A stretch of 64,000 bases of DNA from Ailurus styani (Eukaryota > Chordata > Mammalia > Carnivora > Ailuridae), in assembly GCA_002007465.1 (NCBI GenBank), contig LNAC01000727.1:539788-603787 (forward strand), written 5' to 3'. Positions 1 through 12,870 of the stretch are shown in pieces (position 1 is the first letter of the stretch; each line of letters starts with the position of its first letter). The position numbers and the translations under genes are program-made. The notes under the pieces were generated by a model. It was not told the DNA's origin, made no database searches, and saw nothing but the letters and a program-made list of their open reading frames with translations.

Positions 1-2660
1 GTGAGTTAACATACAATGTAATATTCGTTTCAGGTGTGCAATATAGTGATTCGACCCTTACAACACCCGGTGCTCATCACACGTGTACTCCTTACTCCCC
101 ATCAGCTATGTCCCCCACCCCGCTGCCACCTCCCCTCTGATAACCATCAGTTTGCTCTCTAGAGTTAACAGTTTGTTCCTTGGTTTGCCTCTCATTCTCT
201 TTTTTTTTCCTTATGTTCATATGTTTGGTTTCTTAAATTCCCCATATGACAGAAATCCTGTTTGTCTTTCTCTGACTTTCTTTGCTTTGTATAATACTCT
301 CTAGCTCCATCCACATCATTACACAGAGTAAGACATCATTTGTTTTATGGCTAAGTGGTGATATTCCACTATGCATGTATGCACACATATATGTATATAC
401 ACATATGTACATGTACACCGCATCTTCATTTATTCATTCATTTATTCATTCAACGGACATTTGGGGTCTTTCTATAATTTGGCTATTGTTGATAATGCTT
501 CTGTAAACATTGGGATACGTGTACCCCATTGAATTTGTATTTCCGCATCCTTTGGGAAAACACCAGAAGTGCAATTGCTAGTCATAGGGTAGTTCTATTT
601 TTAACTTTCTGAGGAAACTCCACACTGTTTTCCAGAGCTGCTGTACCAGTTTGCATTCCCATCAACAGAGCAAGAGCGTTCCCCACTTTCTCTACATCCT
701 CACCAACATCTGTTGTTTCCTGTGTTGTTGATTTTAGCCATTCTGACAGGTGTGAGGTGCTATCTCACTGTGGCTTTGATTTGTATTTCCCTGATGATGA
801 ATGATATTGAGCATCTTTTCATGAGTCTGTTGGCCATCTGTATGTCTTCTTGGGAAAAAAAATGTCTATTCATGTCTTCTGCCCAATTTTTTAATTGGGT
901 TGTTCATTTTTGGGGTGTTGAGTTTGGTAAGTTCTTTATATATTTTGGATACTAACCCTTTATCAGATATGTCATTTGCATACATCTTCTCCCATTCCGT
1001 AGGTTAACTGTAATTTTGGTGATTGTTTCCTTCACTCTGAAGAAGATTTTATCTTGATGAAGTCCTTGTAGCTTATTTTTGCTTTTGTTTCTCTTGCCTC
1101 AGGAGACATATCTAGTAAGAAGTTGTAACAGTCAATGTCAAAGAGGTTACTAACTGTGTTCTTCTCTAGGATTTTGATGATTTCCTGCCTCACATTTAGG
1201 TCTTTAATCCATTTTGAATTTATTTTTGTGCATGGTGTAAGATAGTGGTCCAGTTTCTTTTGCATGTTGCTTCGCTATTTTCCCAACACCATTTGCTGAA
1301 GAGACTGTCTTTTTTCCATTGGATATTCTTTCCTGCTTTGTCAAAGACTAATTGACCTCAGATTGTGGGTTCATTTCTGGATTTTCTATTCTGTTCTATT
1401 GATCTATGTGTCTATTTTTGTGCCAGTACCATGCTGTTTTGATCACTACAGCTTTGTAATATTACTTGAAGTGCAAAACTGTGATGCCTCCAGCTTTGCT
1501 TTTCTTTTTCAAGATTACTTTGTGTATTTGGGTCTTTGGAGTTCCATAAACTTAGGTTTGTTTTTTCTAGCTCTCTGAAAAATGCTGTTGGTGTCTTGAT
1601 AGGGATTGCATTAAATGTGAGATTGCTTTGGGTAGTATAGATATTTTAGCAATATTTGTTCTGATCCATGAGTATGGAATGTCTTTCCATTTCTTTGTGT
1701 CCTCTTCAATTTCTTTCATCACTTTTCAGAGTGCAGGTCTTTCACCTCTTTGGTTAGGTTTATTCCTAGGTATCTTATGGTTTTTGGTACAATTGTAAAT
1801 TGGATTGATTCCTTAATTTCCCTTTCTGATGCTTCAGTATTGGTGTATAGAGAGGCAACAGATTTCTGTATGTTGATTTTGTATCCTGGAAATTTACTGA
1901 ATTCATGTATCAGTTCTTGCAATGTTTTGGGCATCTTCTGGGTTTTCCATATAGAGTATAGTGTCATATGTAAATAGTGCAATTTTGACTTCTTCCTTGC
2001 CAATTTGGATACCTTTTATTTCTTTTTGTTGTCCACTTACTATGGCTAGGACTTCCAATATTATATTAATTAACAGTTGTGAGAATGAACATCCCTGTCT
2101 TGTTCTTGACTATAGAGGAAAAGCTCTCACTTTTTCCCCATTGAAGATGGTATTAGCTGAATATTTTTTGTATATGGTGCTTATTATGTTGAGGTATGTT
2201 TGCTCTGATCCTACTTTGTTGAGGACTTTTATCATGAATAGATGTTGTACTTTGTCAAATGCTTTTTCTGCATCTATTAAAAGCATCATATGGTTCTTAT
2301 CCTGTTATTACTGTGGTGTATCATGTTGATTGATTTGCAAATATTGAGCACCCTTGCAAACCAGAAATAAATCCCACTTGATCATGGTGAATGACTCATT
2401 AATGCACTGTTAGATTCAGTTTGTTAGTATTTTATTAAGAATTTTTATATTCATGGTTCATTAGAGATATTAACCTGTAGTTCTCTTTTTAAATGGAGTC
2501 TTTATCTGGTTTCAGGGTCAGGGTAATTCTGGCCTTATAGAATGAATTTGGAAGTTTTCCTTACTTTTCTCTTTGTGGTAATAGTTTGAGAAGAATAGGT
2601 ATGAAGTCTTCTTTAAATGTTTGGTAGAATTCATTTGGCTATCTTTTATAAATATATGTT
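1..2660 (-). mobile_element. L1 LINE, minus strand, 5'-truncated, ORF2 in fragments
   Basis: Reading the minus strand, ORF2 reverse-transcriptase and C-terminal sequence is followed by the carnivore L1 3' UTR, with the 3' end beyond the left window edge. Frame fragments at 1719-2003 (contains YLGINLTKEVKDL) and 1032-1265 (contains SKWIKDLNVRQEIIKI) are recognisable ORF2 pieces. Stops and shifts break the rest, so it is dead. The 5' end fades near 2660. Confidence 0.88.
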
Positions 2661-5600
2661 GACCTTTTTTATGTTTGAAACTGATGACCACTACCAATAC
2701 CTCATGGAAATATACTCCAAACGTTTGAAGGAACTGTATTTTTTGCTGGAATTATTACCTATTCGATAAATAGTACATTCTGAACAATGAAGTAATGGTG
2801 TCTCAGGCAATGTCACAAAGTTCTGAAGGTCATGCATCTTCAATTTATCAAGTAACTGAAAACTGTGGATATCATTTTTACAAAGAAAAGTATATGGCAC
2901 AGCATTTTAAATATGATCTAAAGAGGGGCATCTGGGTGGCTCCGTTGGTTAAGCATCTGCGACTTGGTTTCAGCTCAGGTCATGATCTCAGTCAGGGTCC
3001 TGAGATTGAGCCCTGTTTAGGGCTCCCCACTGAGAGGGGTGTCTGCTTCCCCTCTCTCTCCCTCTACTCTTCTCCCCAACTCATGCACTCTCTCCTTCTC
3101 CCAATAAAAATGATCTGAAGGGATGTATGGACCGCCAGTAGTTCAAGGCACATGAGGTCAGATGATTTCATAAACCAGGTACCTTGGATCCTTGTGCAGG
3201 ACACTCAAATTACTGAAGTATTGAGATACTGAAGTATTTCTTTTTAAATGGCAAAGAGCACTAATCTTGCTATTTCTAATTTACATTCATTCATAGACCT
3301 AGGAAGATAGTCATTCTCCTATATATTTGTAACAGTCAAATTTTTTAATTATGTAATTACTTAAAAAAGGAATAACTAGATTAAACACTTGGAAACCAAA
3401 GTTTTGGTTTTAGAAGGGAAATTGGTCTCATTTTTTGAAGAGCTTAGCCTTAGAGTCTTATTCTAGTAGTAACTACAGTCAATGAGGAAAATGTTGATGG
3501 GAAACTAGGCATACAGTAAAAGCAGTTTATCTAGCAGAGTCTAAGTATTCACTGAGAAAGGGGCTATCAAGGCTTTAGGGAGGTTCTTTGGGATGGAGTT
3601 ATGTTGAAGGAAGAATACAAGTATTATTCAGGGCAAAAGTGACCTTAATATAAGACTTCAAGTACATCTAGTCACATTAGCGTGATCAAATACATTGTGT
3701 AACGATTTTATTAAGTTATCCTAGTCTGATATCATTAAGCATTCAGTTTATGTAACTCCCTACATTCTAATCCTGGCCCAGAGCACAACTTTTCGATTAT
3801 TATCAGTCTTGCCATTTCTTTCGGGAAGAAAGTAAGCTGATTGTATTGGGTTTAAGCCTTTTGGTCATTCTGACAGCAATTTCTCAGGGTACATTAATAA
3901 ATTGGCCTCTGATTATGATTTCATTCCCCAAATAAAATAGAGATGATATGGTGATAAAATGGGCTTTGAGTATTTCCATTTCCCTGTAACAGTAATTTGT
4001 CTCATAAATTAATAAAATGATCTAATTATAATTTGGATTTCCATGTAGGTTTGCTATAAGGAAAATTCACAAATCAAGGAAACTAGAGTATTACAGTTTC
4101 TGCAACAATTATTTCTTATTGTATATTAATGAGTTGGCATTATGTTTTATAGATGATTCACTTGAACTTGTTAATGTTAGTCAGCCCCTGAGAAATGGAT
4201 TTGTTCTCAAGGTACTAACTGATCCAAACCATCTAACTGAACCTAGAAGCTTAAGAGCTAGATTATGGAGAGGTATTAACTTACCAGGGCAATTAATGTT
4301 TTCCTGGGGACTTCTGGAGATTTGATTTTTTTTCCCCTCTCCTCAGGAGATTCTGGATTCTTCTTTCTGTCTTCTGTGAACCAAGAAGTATTTATTATGA
4401 AATGAAATTATTTTTGTCAACGTGTAACTGGGGCTAAACCTTATGCCCATTGTATTCCATGGTTCATTTCTTTAAAACGTTTATTGAGTGATATTCTGGA
4501 ATACCCTAGATGGGTGAGGAAAAGACATAATATGACCAGTTACTGCAATGGCCCTTGTGCATGTCTCAGCGATGTGCTCAACTACTTGCCTTTCTATGGC
4601 AACCACAGATTGCTTTTTCTCCTGTTATCACAGGTTTCTCCTTTGATATATTAGTAGATTAAATATTGTATTCCCTTTACACTTAGATGTCTTTGTGTAA
4701 TTCACGAAATTCATTATATCTTCCTTTACCATTTTTTTAACCCCATAAACTAAACATCAGGACTACCTGACCTTTTGTTTTATATGTTTGCAATTTCTCC
4801 CTTGTATGCCTCGGATGCCTTTTACCCTGTAAGACAATTACTCCTATGTCTATATCTTAGCAGCCTATACCTAACTGTTTAGCAAATACTGAAATGGTTC
4901 ACATATAAACAATAATGTAAAGTAAAACACAAAATGCATCAACAATGGGGGGGTGGGCAGCTGATAGTTTTGAGTTCAACTCTTTCCTCTGAGACCAAAA
5001 AACAGATTGATGCAAATCCCACAGTACTGCAGTATTACAAACATAATCCTCAAATTCTTAAAAAAAAAAAAAAACCTATGACAGACAGACTGATCTTCAT
5101 AAAATTCTGGTTAATGTAGCTAATTGTTGAAGCACAAACTTCCCACTTAAGCACAATGTAGAATTTCTGAATCCCTGGGTACTCCTCTGGAAACTTAACC
5201 TAGAATTTGGTGGGATGAGATAGTTGTCTAAACTCAGTGAGACTAACAAAATTTATTCAGTATTCTTAAATATTATGCTCATGATTTTTTATGTAGAGTT
5301 TTCTAAAATATATCCTGAGATAAATTCAAAGTAGCAGAGTTAAACATCTGGACGATGACATTTTTCTCCAACCACAATAGGATTACATTCACTGATTTGT
5401 TCTTTGTAGTTATGCCATCTGTTATTGTTGAGCACTCTGATAAGAACAAGTTTTCTGAAGTTTATTCCTGTAATGACAAGAAAAATAAAACTTGACTTCA
5501 AGGAGTATGGATCCTCACACTACCTTCTACCCACTATCTAAATATCACTTTCTACATTATATCATATACAATATATGATGAACACTCATGAAACTACGTT

Positions 5601-5882
5601 TTCTCAGCTCTCAGGACCAGGCATAGTATCATTTGAGAAGCGGATTTACTTTTATCTTATGGACACTAAATCGTATAACTAATTTCTGTGATACTGACCT
5701 ATTTTCTGACTCAGAGTCATGGGTCATTCCTGGAAAACAAACAAAAAAGACTTCAAAGTATACAATACATGTAATGATCATGATAATTCACCCTGAGGAT
5801 AAGACACAAAACAATGATAAAAGTATATGCACAAAGATGTCCATCTCAGTTTTTTATAATAGTTTTTATAATAAGAAGAACA
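2661..5882. other. Gene-free stretch with one SINE
   Basis: Apart from the SINE at 2925-3110 I recognise nothing. It is AT-rich with short random frames only and a poly(A) run near 5061. Confidence 0.6.
2925..3110 (+). mobile_element. Carnivore tRNA-derived SINE
   Basis: Starts GGGGCATCTGGGTGGCTC, has box-B-like GATTGAGCCC, a CT-rich tract and an AATAAAAA tail. Flanked by near copies of TGATCTAAAG / TGATCTGAAG, a likely target-site duplication. Confidence 0.88.
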
Positions 5883-5990
5883 GGGGCACCTGGCTGGTTC
5901 AGTCAGTAGAGGATGCAACTCTTGATATTGGGATTATAAGACTGAGCCTCATTTCCAATACTGGAAAAGATAAAATAAAATCTTTAAACG
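5883..5990 (+). mobile_element. Carnivore SINE, internally deleted
   Basis: GGGGCACCTGGCTGGTTCAG head joined soon after GAGCCTC to an AAAATCTTTAAA tail. The middle is missing, so it is about 100 bp instead of 190-200. Confidence 0.75.
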
Positions 5991-6939
5991 ACAACAACAA
6001 CAACAAAAAAGAACAAAAATGGGAAATAATCTACATGTACAACAATAGAGTAATAGTAAAATAAAGTACATTGATAAAAACTGTTTAGTAAAGGGGATCT
6101 ATTTTGTGTGTTTTGAAACTTAGGTGCGATGTTCCCTGGAAAAAGCTAAAGAAATGTGTATGCTCAGTGACATTTTAAAATAAAATATTATATATATGTA
6201 TATAGGAAAAAAAATGCTTGGTTATAATTAAAAACCTGGTTTATAAGGCATTTTAATACCATAAGAATTCCCTAGTGGTATAATGCTAATTAACAAAAAC
6301 AGTATACAAAAATGGCTATGTGATTTTAATGATCTAAGTTACGTAAAATCTCAAGTAAGAATATGGGGACGGGGTTAATGATATAACATATCTTGTAGGA
6401 TTGTTGTGAAAACAAAAAGAATATGAGAATAAAGAAGTTCGTATGTCGTTTTTACAACATAAGTACTTATTAAGTGTTGGCTTTTATTATTGTGCAAAAT
6501 GTAAACAAATGCTCTTTTAAAACAAATAGAACACAGACATCATCAGTAAGATAGGTGCATATAGAGAACATTTACCTAAAAGTCTTAACTGACAGAGGGA
6601 AAAAAAGCATTCATTTACCAGAGTAATGTTCTCCGGGATAATCCTCTCAGCTGGATGCACACACAGTAGGAGAGGATGCTACTTAAGCAGCTGGCACAAG
6701 GAGCTGAAATGGAACATTTACTTAAAAGAATTCAAAAATAGATTGAGGGCACATAACTGAAGACAGAAACTACCAGCATTCTGGGTTACCAGGAAACCTA
6801 GCTGAGCAGACCCATGAGTTGCAGCAGGCATGAAGATGTCAAAATTCTGATGAAACCCTGAAGTCAGCTCTCCAACATGGAATAACACAAAATTAGTAAG
6901 TCACTGTAGCTTTAAATTCATTCACTCTCGTGTTTATTC
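5991..6939. other. Gene-free AT-rich stretch
   Basis: No gene or clear repeat seen. It contains a short TATATA run near 6190. Confidence 0.5.
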
Positions 6940-8230
6940 ACTCAAACTGTGTATATTACATGAATTGTAAGGTCCTTTTGGAAGCTTTGCAGATACTCTA
7001 ATGGAAAAAAAAAAAATCAAGAGACAAAGCCCCCCTGTCCTTATGAGGCACACATTCATCTAAGTGAGAATAAATGTATAAGATGGTGTTCAATTATAGG
7101 GAGGAAAATGGGGTACAGAAAAGAGTTAGAAAGCGCAACAAAGGAGTTGACATTTTCAGCAGGGTGGTCAGGGAAGACTCACAGAGAAGGACATTTTGAG
7201 ATAATTGTTGGAGAAAACAGGGGAGCACGCTGTGCTTATGTTTAGAAGAAAAGCACTCTAGATAAAGGGGATTTGAGCATTAGGGCACTAAAGGGGAGAG
7301 TATGACCGGCATAGTCAGAGAGCACCACAGTGGGGGAAGCCACTGGGGGGCAGGTGGAGAGGTGCCTTTAGAAGCCATTGGAGGAATCTGGCTTTTACTC
7401 TGAATGGGGTGAGTAGCCAGTGGAGTCTTTGGAAAGGAATACCGCAGTCTTACATGATTTATATCCCTTCCCCCCTTTCATTTCTCAAGTCTACCTGTAG
7501 GGATAAGAAAAGTGGGTGCATAACTTTCCAGGCAGGTCCAGCTGTCCCTGAGGGAAGGCAGCAGTAGGTTCTCTCCAACGAAGAGACCGTGGAGAGGTGG
7601 AAGCCATCAAGGAGGCACTGTGCACAGCAAACGGTAAAGGGATCCAGGGAGATACGTGAGGAACACTAGAAGCATCCACTCTGTGTAGCTTGGACAACAA
7701 CGCTGATGATAGCCACGGAGGTGGCCAGAAATGGTTGGATCCTGGATAGGTTTTCAAAGTAGCATGCTAGAACTTTTTGAGAGACTGAGTGTAGACTTCA
7801 AGAGAAAGAGAGTAGTCAGGGGAACTCAAACACTTTTGGTCTGAAAATATGGATATGTCATTAACACCTATGGGAAAGCTAGATCAAATTTTCTTTGGAG
7901 TGAAGAAAGATGAAAAGCCTATTTTTAGACATATTCAGCTTAAGATAACTGTGAGATATGTAAAATTCATATAATGAATGAGTCTGATTTTTAAGTGAGG
8001 GATCTGGGCTGGCAAGAAAGAAAGATGTGATGGCCATGTAGATGATGTTTAGCACTCTTCAGGTAAATGAGATCACTGTTACAGGATGCTTTGAAAAATC
8101 AGTGAGATGACTCAGATTAATAAATTCCCCAAAGGAGAAGAAGTGAATTCTGTTTGATGAGATTAAGGAAGAGTTGTTCTGATCAGTTTATGAAAATTAA
8201 AAGTAAGTCCTAACTCCTGCTTTTCCTCTC
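6940..8230 (-). mobile_element. Old L2-like LINE remnant
   Basis: Pieces such as GGTCAGGGAAGACTCACAGAG and GGCTTTTACTCTGAATGGGG resemble the reverse complement of L2 sequence as I know it. It is strongly diverged, so the edges are approximate. Confidence 0.5.
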
Positions 8231-8666
8231 AGACCTACTTTTGCTCAGGCTCCTGGAGACACTTACCTAATACCTTCTCTGGCATGGCAGTCCATGGACT
8301 TTTCTTTCCAATGCTAGTCCTTCAGCTTAGTAAAGAAATATAAATCTTGTAGGTCTCCAGGATTTGGTGAAGAAAGAGAGGGAGGAATTTCCAGCTAATT
8401 TGTCATTTAAAACCACCTTTCTCACTAATAACCTTTTGATTTATTACATTAGTTTCCTTGTGTCTATTTATAAATCAGTAAGTAATTTATATTTGACTTT
8501 CTGAGGTGAGCGAGGATTATATGCCCCAAGTCCCCGATAAAGAATGATTAAACTATTTATAGTAAAAACCAAGTACCTACGTATTGCTTCCTTTCACTGT
8601 ATTCAATTTTATTTTTGCAAAAGAGAAAAACAACAGCAGCATTAGTTTGTTTAAACTATCTTCTTT
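8231..8666. other. Gene-free stretch
   Basis: Nothing recognised; AT-rich sequence with no conserved motif I can name. Confidence 0.5.
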
Positions 8667-8868
8667 GAGGCACCTGAGGGTCTCAGTTGGTTAAGCATTG
8701 GACTCTTGGTTTCTGCTCATGTCATGATCTCAGGGTGGTAAGATTGAACCCACATTGTCAGGCTCCCTGCTCAGCAGAGAATGTGATTGAAAGTTTCTCT
8801 CCCTCTACCCTTCTCCTCACACATGCTCTCTCTCAAATTAATAAGTAAATCTTTTTTTTAAAAAATAA
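8667..8868 (+). mobile_element. Carnivore SINE, older copy
   Basis: GAGGCACCTGAGGGTCTCAG head, AAGATTGAACCC box, CT-rich tract and AATAAGTAAATCTTTT tail. More diverged from the consensus than the copies at 9823 or 21365. Confidence 0.82.
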
Positions 8869-9268
8869 ACCATATTCTTCATGTATACCTTTCACTAGTA
8901 AGAGAAAATTTTCACTCAGATAACCACAAAACCACAAATGCAAATAAATATCAATGAGATTAAAAAACAAAAGTAGTCTTTTCATGATGCCCACATCAGA
9001 AGACACTTAATGAAATATAAGACTAAAATTTTTCTAAATTAAACATTAAAATACAATTATTTCAATGTGTGACAGTCACATAAGAGTAAAAAGCTAAATT
9101 CTAAATAAAATGGAAGCTACCTATTTTTCCAATTTTCAAAAAAATAGTTTGCTCAATCTGATGAATAAAGTTGAAATCCTAAAGTTTTTTATGTTGTAGG
9201 TGAGGATTTATTACCAAAATAAACATAAATCAGAAGGCATAAAGCAACTTAGAAGTAAAATCATAGGT

Positions 9269-9439
9269 TCAGAGACAAATGAATCCAGAGGTATAAGCTA
9301 CATTAAAATATTTTAAGTGGAATCCACAGGACCAGCATGTTCCAAAGCAGCATGGCCACCAGCAGCTGCACCTACACCCACCACAGCTGAAGTCACATCT
9401 ACATCCAGACCCACAGCTCAGGCCACCATAATAACACAT
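9269..9439 (-). CDS. Doubtful KRTAP20-like frame, cysteine-rich, extended C terminus
   Basis: A 56-residue frame on the minus strand, starting MCYYGGLSCGSG, with several SCGGCRCSC-like and WWPCC stretches, then CWSCGF. A KRTAP20 protein should end right after a CWSCGFY-type motif. Here the expected Tyr-stop is replaced by His and the frame runs on for 16 residues (HLKYFNVAYT and beyond) into what looks like 3' UTR. TATAAAAGG lies only 31 bp before the ATG, against about 75 bp in the related loci, so part of the leader is missing and transcription would start at or near the ATG. Many Tyr/Gly codons have become Cys or Trp. It may be a pseudogene with an open frame or a diverged small gene. Family origin is well supported; function is not. 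Confidence 0.5.
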   Translation of the reverse strand: MCYYGGLSCGSGCRCDFSCGGCRCSCWWPCCFGTCWSCGFHLKYFNVAYTSGFICL

Positions 9440-9469
9440 GTGTCCTCTGAGTACCACCTACACAAGTCC

Positions 9470-9476
9470 TTTTATA
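9470..9476 (-). promoter_or_regulatory. TATA box upstream of KRTAP20-like frame
   Basis: TATAAAAGG followed by ACTTGTGTAGG, the same motif pair as at the KRTAP20-like gene (42587) and the pseudogene (15825). The preceding CTACTGAGTGAG is also shared with the pseudogene promoter. Confidence 0.65.
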
Positions 9477-9689
9477 CTCACTCAGTAGAGGGGATAAAAA
9501 GCAAGTACTCTTCATAGTCTAAAGACTATTTGTATGGGGGATGGAAATGTCATTTATATATTTCTTCAGACAAAATAAGGCTTGCATGCTCATTAGAATC
9601 AAGGTTACTTTGCTCTCATATCAGATACTTTTATTTGAAAAACGATTATGTAGGTTACAAAGCTTTCACATTCTCCCTACCCTGGTTCC

Positions 9690-9800
9690 TAACAAGGTAC
9701 CACTCATTCATCAATACCAAATATTTGACCCTTTTTCATGTGCCAGACACTGTGCTAAGGATGAAGGCAAGAGAGATGCAAGATAGAGTTTCTGGCAAGT
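9690..9800 (-). mobile_element. L2-like fragment
   Basis: CATGTGCCAGACACTGTGCTAAGG and flanks match the reverse complement of the L2/MIR 3' region. The SINE at 9823 was inserted just after it. Confidence 0.5.
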
Positions 9801-9822
9801 TGTCTTCAAATCCAGTTACATC

Positions 9823-10019
9823 GGGTGCCTGGGTGGCTCAGTGGGTTAAAGCTTCTGCCTTTGGCTCAGGTCATGGTCTCAGGGTCCTAGGATCGAGGCT
9901 CACATCAGGCTCCCTGCTCAGCGGGGAGCCTGCTTCCTCCTCTCTCTCTCTGCCTGCCTCTCTGCCTACTTGTGATCTCTCTCTCTCTTGAAATAAATAA
10001 AAATAAAATATTTTTTTAA
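9823..10019 (+). mobile_element. Young carnivore SINE with exact target-site duplication
   Basis: A full-length copy with the CTGCCTGCCTCTCTGCC middle. AAATCCAGTTACATC is present directly on both sides (9808-9822 and 10020-10034), an exact 15-bp target-site duplication. Confidence 0.94.
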
Positions 10020-10034
10020 AAATCCAGTTACATC

Positions 10035-11254
10035 ACATATATAATAAAAGCTGTACCTTGCCTAGGTATGTCCTGAAAATAGTAGTTTGCACCTCACTGG
10101 CAGATTCAAAGCCAGAAGAACATCAAAAATAGAGTCAAACTCTTGCTTGACCCAAATGATTTCAGTTTAAGTTACTTTAATAACACTTTTTCATCACTAC
10201 CCTCACCTAACCCCCAAAATAACTGCATGTGACATAGTCCAGATGTATTTAAATGGCTGTTTGAACTTGGTTCCTCTTAAATCTTTTGTCATATTGTTCT
10301 TGTCTTGTCATGGATTTGCTATGAGACACCCTTGTATCTAAACTTTCATAGACAGTCTTTGAAACAAAACTGTAAAACTATTTCTAGTTTTAATCCTCAG
10401 TGAAACTGTGAATCTTTGTGACCCCCAGATTATTTTACTTTTTCTCATTTCCATGTATTACCTTCTGTTTTCTCCTTCGCCTGTATAATTCTCAAGGACA
10501 ACACAATGCACAGTGGCTGTAAAGGCAGGCATAAACATTATATTATGCTTATTATCTGACCCTATGTACAACAAAACTTAAGGCTGTTAACATTAAAACT
10601 TCAATCACTTTTACAAAAAAAGCTAAAATCATTGCAATCAAAGCAAACTACTTCCTGAAAAATTTACTGGATATGAGGTAGAGCTTTGATAACAAGAAAG
10701 ATGGTTGGTTATGAAGTTAATATGCTTCATTTTTACTTCTGCTCATAATCCAAGGTCAAAAAATAACCTCATTTTACCATTGTTGGCACTATTGAAAGTT
10801 TGATTGAAGAAACAGTCATTAGTGACCTCTAACATTACTGCTGCCTAAATCCTCTCCTATCCTCTTCCTGTGTTCCAGAAGCTGAGATATTATACAAATA
10901 GATAAATGGTATGAAGGACAAAATCAACATCCATTACATAGGAAACATAAGGAAACAAAAATGCTTTCTTATAAACTCCCAGCTAATAAAATACCGTAGC
11001 ACCAGGAAATCTTGAAATGACTTCAACTTTCTTTGTCTAAGCTACCAAGAACTTGGTATATTTTGGGGCTATGTTTTCAGTAACCAATCTCATAGTTACA
11101 TGTCCTAGAAGGTCCAATGCAACAATAATCTACATATCTAAAAAGAAGTCAAGATCTTCATGAAATAGAAGTGTTATAAAAGAAAACATACATTCTATTT
11201 ATAGTTTGCAGAAACAAGATGTGGGCCATTAGCTTGGAGTATGGAGCTAGTATT
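10035..11254. other. Gene-free stretch
   Basis: No gene, KRTAP fossil or clear repeat seen. AT-rich, with only short random frames. Confidence 0.5.
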
Positions 11255-11267
11255 AATAATAAATGCT

Positions 11268-11466
11268 GGGCACCTGGGTGGCTCAGTCAGTTAAGCCTCT
11301 GCCTTCGGCTCAGGTCATGATCCCAGGGTCCTGGGATCGAGTCTGGCATCGGGCTCCCTGCCAAGCAGGGAGCCTGCTTCTCCTTCTCCCTCTGTCTGCT
11401 GCTCTGCCTGCTTGTGCTCTCTATCTCTCTGTCAAATAAATAAATAAAATCTTTTAAAAATATAAT
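11268..11466 (+). mobile_element. Young carnivore SINE with target-site duplication
   Basis: Full-length copy starting GGGCACCTGGGTGGCTCAG. AATAATAAATGCT flanks it at 11255-11267 and 11467-11479, an exact 13-bp duplication. Confidence 0.93.
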
Positions 11467-11469
11467 AAT

Positions 11470-11700
11470 AATAAATGCTAATATATCTTGAGCACTTACT
11501 ATATTCTAGGCACTGCTAGGTCTTTTGGACACGTAATTACATTTAATTCTCAAAACAAGACTCAGGATGTGTATCTTTTTTGTTTTATGGAAGATAAGAT
11601 TGATAGTAATTTTCCCCAATGTGCACAAGTAGTAGGGTTAGAGCACATGAACCTTAACAGTCTGGTTCTAAATTCCCTCTCCATCACCCCGCTCTATCAC
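11470..11700 (-). mobile_element. MIR SINE remnant
   Basis: GAGCACTTACTATATTCTAGGCACTGCTAGG, then ACATTTAATTCTCAAAAC and a decayed TTTTATGGAAGATAAG, follow the reverse-complement MIR order. The young SINE at 11268 landed at its edge. Confidence 0.65.
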
Positions 11701-12299
11701 CTACTAGGACAGAGAGAAATCAAACCAGTAAAGAGGCAGTGACTCTAACAATGACATACCATTATTACATCCTTTATACCTCTACCCTGTTAAACTTGAC
11801 ATTCCAGTAGTTTTAATTTTGTGAATCTCCTGTGCCTAAATTGCATTCTACTAAAACTCATATGTGTATGACTAAATCAGTAAATTCTACGACAGAAACA
11901 GGAAGAGATGAGGCTAGAAAAATCAAACAAAAGTAAAAGGGTAGATGAGTTTGTATGCCCTGCTGCAGCATTTAAACACAGTCCTACCAGTGATCTTTCT
12001 TGTCCACACTGAAGAGTTCATTCATTGTGTCTGGGTTACCCAAGACACAGAACAAAAAAGGAGCATCTACCTGAACACAAATTTTACTCAGATCTTTGAA
12101 TGAACTATTAGGTGATTAAAATCCTAAGTAATTCATGATATTTATGTATTTTTAGATTGTACATTATCATATACAAACAATGCAAAATCTGAAAAATAAA
12201 AAGATGAATATAAAATCTCAAAAATAACTATAAATATCGCACTTGGCGTGGGTTGCTCAGGAGATGATCCCTGGCACTGTGGTTATAATTTCAAACCCT
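11701..12299. other. Gene-free stretch
   Basis: Nothing recognised beyond AT-rich sequence. Confidence 0.45.
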
Positions 12300-12870
12300 A
12301 TTTAAGTAATTCACTCAAAAATTACTTATTGAGCCCCCATTATACTGAGACAGTGTTATTTTGGAGTTGGTGATACAGCAAAAACTAAATAAATGCCTTG
12401 TTATCATGAATCTTACATACTCTGTCCTTAGAAACTCCATTGTGAAAAAGTTTGAAAAGCTATGGGTGAGATGCAAGATGGGCTTTAGGAAATATTCTGT
12501 AGAGAGGGAGCAGGAGTAATGTGAAGAGAAAAGCAAGAGTCTATGGCAATAGTCCATGGGGGTAATGATACATTTTGGACTAGGAACATGACAGTGAAGA
12601 GAGAGATACTTCTAAGATAGGTTTTAAAAATACGATCAATAGATGTTGATTTTGGATTCAATTTAGGGGTCAGAAAAACATGTTTTTATTCCAGGGTTTG
12701 GGCAGGACAAATTTGGAGGAAGTAGTTCCATTTTTTGAGGACTAAAATATTGGAGGAAGATTAAGCATATTAGGAAAAGATTATCTTTGAAATGTATACA
12801 TGTAGCTTTGAGAAGATGGTAATTAGATATGCAAATCCTCTTGAGAGGTCTGGACTAGCAATGAGCATGT
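12300..12870 (-). mobile_element. L2-like LINE remnant
   Basis: TTACTTATTGAGCCCCCATTATACTGAG and TGGTGATACAGCAAAAACTAAATAAATGCC follow the reverse-complement L2 3' region in order. Diverged further right. Confidence 0.55.
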
